From Candidatus Thiodiazotropha sp. (ex Myrtea sp. 'scaly one' KF741663) (GTDB lineage Bacteria; Pseudomonadota; Gammaproteobacteria; Chromatiales; Chromatiaceae), in the NCBI GenBank assembly GCA_025655555.1, contig JAHXIQ010000001.1, positions 496,001 through 560,000 of the forward strand: a stretch of DNA of 64,000 nucleotides. The letters are read 5' to 3'. This document shows positions 61,945-64,000 of this stretch, piece by piece. A model generated the notes under the pieces. The model was not told the DNA's origin. It ran no database searches and saw only the letters and a list, made by a program, of their open reading frames with translations. The position numbers were made by a program, and so were the translations under genes. Each line of letters starts with the position of its first letter. Position 1 is the stretch's first letter.

Positions 61945-62012
61945 TTCTAACGACGCAAATAACCGGTGCTGAGCGACAGCGAAGCTGTCCGAGTTGATTT
62001 GACTTGTTATAA
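61945..62012 (-). repeat. attC recombination site (integron)
   Basis: Minus strand: GTTRRRY-complement core TTATAAC (62012-62006) opens, GTTAGAA (61951-61945) closes. Inner arms AAGTCAAATCAACTCGGACA and ACGCAAATAACCGGTGC-type pair through CAAAT.AAC.CGG with unpaired extra bases, then GACAGC/GCTGTC closes the tip. Length 68 bases. Organisation (inverted core sites around an imperfect hairpin) is the attC definition. Confidence 0.85.
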
Positions 62013-62014
62013 CC

Positions 62015-62683
62015 TTACTCGATAATTGAATATGAGCTTCTTGCATCTTCTTTTTTCATGCCATTGAAGTGCCACCATTCATAAGAAAGCGGATAAAACC
62101 CTGCCTTTAACATCGCTCGTTTCAATAGGGCTCGATTTTCCTTTTGTTTGGGAGATATATCAAAGCCAACCTTTTTAAGAAAGTATTGCCAGTAGATTTT
62201 TGCATGGCTGCTATAAAAAGGGCTTGGCCCCATATCTAGTTTGTTGCCATTTTCATCGACAATCGTGATATCTACAGCAATACCATAATTGTGCATCGAA
62301 CCTTTGATAGGATTGGCAACATACTTTTCAAAGCGAGTGCCTTTCATTTTTTCATACATGGCGCGAGAAACAGACCTTGGCCGAGCCGCATCAAGCACCT
62401 GAAGTGAATACTTTGGCTTTTCGTTTTTCAAAACTTGCTGTGCCTTTGATAGCTTTACAGCAACTTCTTTTCTTAAAAATGCTTTATTAAGCCCGCTGTA
62501 GAAATCTTCTTCAAAAAAGTTTTTATCTGAATCGGAATTGACAAGATCAACCTTGATTGAACTATCAATTTGATTTACATCAACAAGCTTTGCTTTGAGA
62601 AACTTGTTTTCAATATCATTTGCCAGCACCCCACTAGAGTTGAGCAGGGCGACTATCACAATGAATATACTTAAATAACGCAC
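62015..62683 (-). CDS. VanX-like D-alanyl-D-alanine dipeptidase (M15 family, cassette gene)
   Basis: A 222-residue exported zinc peptidase. A signal peptide (IFIVIVALLNSSGVLA) is followed by a domain with SLQVLDAARPRSV (Arg that stabilises the transition state), SMHNYGIAVDI (zinc His and Asp) and EWWHF (catalytic Glu and zinc His), as in VanX/DdpX. VanX hydrolyses D-Ala-D-Ala; an exported version would rather recycle peptidoglycan dipeptides. GTG start after GGAAG. It is not linked to vanHA-type genes here. Confidence 0.88.
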   Translation of the reverse strand: MRYLSIFIVIVALLNSSGVLANDIENKFLKAKLVDVNQIDSSIKVDLVNSDSDKNFFEEDFYSGLNKAFLRKEVAVKLSKAQQVLKNEKPKYSLQVLDAARPRSVSRAMYEKMKGTRFEKYVANPIKGSMHNYGIAVDITIVDENGNKLDMGPSPFYSSHAKIYWQYFLKKVGFDISPKQKENRALLKRAMLKAGFYPLSYEWWHFNGMKKEDARSSYSIIE

Positions 62684-62698
62684 CTTCTTCCTTTTTGG

Positions 62699-62784
62699 TT
62701 ATAATGCCCTGCATCACTGAGAAAATAAAGCTACAGAGCGTAGCGGCGTAGCTTTATTTTTTCCAGTGAACGCAATTGTTATGC
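62699..62784 (-). repeat. attC recombination site (integron), one core degenerate
   Basis: Minus strand: GCATAAC (62784-62778) and ATTATAA (62705-62699) bracket an 86-base hairpin whose arms CACTGGAAAAAATAAAGCTA and TAGCTTTATTTTCTCAGTG are almost fully complementary. The first G of the closing core is A, so recombination here may be impaired. The stop codon of the preceding gene (62779-62781) lies inside the core. Confidence 0.8.
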
Positions 62785-63135
62785 CCCGCTTATACTTTCT
62801 ACCCATGTCAAATACTCTTTCTCTTCTTTAACCTGAAATTTTTTATATTTTTCAGGATCTTTCTCTTGTAGCCCCCAGCGCCTTGATGAATGAGGATATT
62901 CTGCCGCACAGAGCAAGTCTCGATAATCAGTACACGCAAGATCAATGAATGATTCCAGTTTATCTGGTTCTTGAGACACCAGATAAAGAATGCCAAGTCT
63001 TACCCTAGATTTTTCTCTATGAAATGTTTCGGTCCCGTACACTTCAAGCAGCTGTTCAACTTCCTTTCTTTTTTCCTCTTCCGGGTACATTACTCGAAGA
63101 GCAACCGGAACAAGTGATTGGTAATCAATATTCAT
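62779..63135 (-). CDS. Cassette gene of unknown function
   Basis: A 118-residue acidic, mostly helical protein starting MNIDYQSLVPVALRVMYPEE, three bases after an attC core. An upstream in-frame start at 63195 would lie inside the attC and is rejected. The motif SRRWGLQEKDPEKYKKFQVK near the C-terminus and two Cys (LACTDYRDLLC) are all I can note. No membrane segment or signal. Its stop is embedded in the following attC site. Confidence 0.75.
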   Translation of the reverse strand: MNIDYQSLVPVALRVMYPEEEKRKEVEQLLEVYGTETFHREKSRVRLGILYLVSQEPDKLESFIDLACTDYRDLLCAAEYPHSSRRWGLQEKDPEKYKKFQVKEEKEYLTWVESISGA

Positions 63136-63137
63136 AG

Positions 63138-63227
63138 GCATAACGCTTAAGATAACTTGACTACAAAAGTAGAGTGTAGCAAAGCGAAACGGCACTTTTG
63201 TTGGTCAAGTTAATCGCATTGTTGGGT
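63138..63227 (-). repeat. attC recombination site (integron)
   Basis: Minus strand: ACCCAAC (63227-63221) and GTTATGC (63144-63138) enclose 90 bases. Inner arms ATTAACTTGACCAACAAAAG and ACTTTTGTAGTCAAGTTAT pair nearly throughout, with the extra bases on one arm that orient attC recombination. This is the clearest site in the window. Confidence 0.9.
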
Positions 63228-63230
63228 ATT

Positions 63231-63955
63231 TTATTTGATTTCAATGTCGTCCAACCTGTAGTCTTTAACCAATTTTTCTGCTTTGCTTTTTATTTTAATT
63301 GCTGAGTCTCTATCATTTAATGCAATTGCTAAATTAATCAATTCTATCGCGTCTTCAACGAAGTTGTTTTCTGAAAGAGCTATTAAACGAACGCCGTATT
63401 CTTCATTGCTATAGCGATCAATACTCTCTTTGTAGTCAGCTTCTTTTAATGTGTACTCGCGTAGAACATTGCCTATATATACTCTCGGACAATGCTGTAT
63501 TCATTTTCTTTTATTAAAGTGTCTTTAGATATACGCCAAACATCCTTTGCAAGTTTCGGTTGATTTTTATGAAGGTATTTAAATAAATCTACTGTTTTAT
63601 TGTCATCAGATAATGTTCTGTTTATAGAAGAGACATCATGAAACAAATTGCGAGTTCCTTCACCTGATTTAATAATATTTGTCTTTTTATCTCTAATGTC
63701 TTTTAAAGCCGCTAATGCGGGTGGATATTTTTTGCCAAACTCATGCCATCTACTTAACTCGAATGATAGCCGAACACCATACAAACCAGGGCGATGCTCT
63801 AAAGCATGATTATGAAACCATATTGTTCTTTCTAGAGCCTCTTCATATTCATTCATTTCTATTAAATCAGCTGTTTCTCTCATGTACTCCCGCATATCTT
63901 TTGCATGTAATGCAGAAGATATTATTAAAAAAATGAGAATGCTAAATATTTTCAT
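63231..63955 (-). pseudogene. Cassette gene, exported repeat-helical protein, frameshifted in a TA run
   Basis: The frame starts at ATG 63955 with a signal peptide (IFSILIFLIISSALHA) and stops at 63473 in SIVREYI. Homology-like coding continues in another frame as GNVLREYTLKEADYKESIDR to ...KLVKDYRLDDIEIK and TAA at 63231. The break lies in GAGTATATATAGG; removing one TA restores one frame of about 240 residues. Helical repeats suggest a TPR-like fold, but no family is recognised. It begins just after an attC core and is followed by another. Confidence 0.75.
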
Positions 63956-63964
63956 TGTTTTGAT

Positions 63965-64000
63965 ACCCAACAGTTACTTATATTGCTGGCACGAATAATG
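63965..64000 (-). repeat. attC site, closing half (continues past the window edge)
   Basis: The minus strand shows the closing core GTTGGGT (63971-63965), a perfect match to GTTRRRY, preceded by the arm CCAGCAATATAAGTAACT. The opening half would lie beyond 64000. Its presence shows that the cassette array extends to the right. Confidence 0.7.

Noticed and set aside
1-64000. CRISPR arrays, prophage modules or rRNA operons
   Set aside because: No regularly spaced direct repeats, phage structural genes or rRNA sequences were seen.

Overview
The window reads as a chromosomal piece of a sulfur-oxidizing, hydrogen-using gammaproteobacterium. It carries a peptidoglycan/division (dcw) cluster in the gammaproteobacterial order, a Hyd-2-type [NiFe] hydrogenase operon, and a cytoplasmic DMSO-reductase-family complex that best fits sulfite dehydrogenase SoeABC. 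Many c-di-GMP and heme proteins are also present. The combination recalls Chromatiales / Sedimenticola-like sulfur oxidizers and their symbiotic relatives; that placement is inference from gene content only.

Layout. 1-7441: dcw cluster on the minus strand (mraZ-rsmH-ftsL-ftsI-murE-murF-mraY, mraY cut by the window edge) with a clear promoter and MraZ-type repeats. 7600-10250: RNase P RNA and the ergothioneine pair egtB-egtD. 10.5-13.1 kb: a possible 32-residue membrane peptide, an Ig/FN3 exported protein and a basic protein. 13.1-13.9 kb: a tRNA operon Pro-Arg-His-Lys in which tRNA-Arg(UCU) is interrupted by a 272-nt group I intron. 14-16.3 kb: folD and cysS. 16.5-23 kb: hybO-A-B-C-D-hypC-hybE behind a sigma-54 type promoter, followed by a heme-binding chemoreceptor and two small c-type cytochromes. 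26-30.8 kb: two cyclophilins, lpxH, a DUF455 ferritin-like protein and a glycerate kinase. 30.8-39.6 kb: a MotA/MotB-like pair without a peptidoglycan-binding domain, two Slp lipoproteins, a pseudopilin coupled to a GGDEF-EAL protein, tsaB and a PEP-CTERM protein behind a second sigma-54 type promoter. 39.8-46 kb: an RND pump with its fusion protein, a CxxC-domain/dUTPase fusion and a lipase-like hydrolase. 46-51 kb: soeCBA with related palindromic elements in both gaps. 51-55 kb: ada and alkA flanking a 232-bp MITE, then small enzymes. 55-59 kb: a PhnD-like binding protein overlapping a PAS-GGDEF-EAL protein.

60.3-64 kb: all genes lie on the minus strand, are short, and are separated by attC-like sites (at 61244, 61945, 62699, 63138 and 63965). 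I read this as the distal end of a chromosomal integron cassette array whose integrase would lie beyond the right edge. The cassettes include a VanX-like dipeptidase, an SGNH hydrolase and two unknown families. Several are broken by frameshifts, and the flank carries an IS30 remnant and a broken alpha/beta hydrolase.

The most notable observations are the intron-split tRNA-Arg(UCU), the cassette array, a hydrogenase small subunit with Pro in place of a proximal-cluster Cys, the unusual motor-like pair, the dUTPase fusion, and the paired repeats inside the soe operon.
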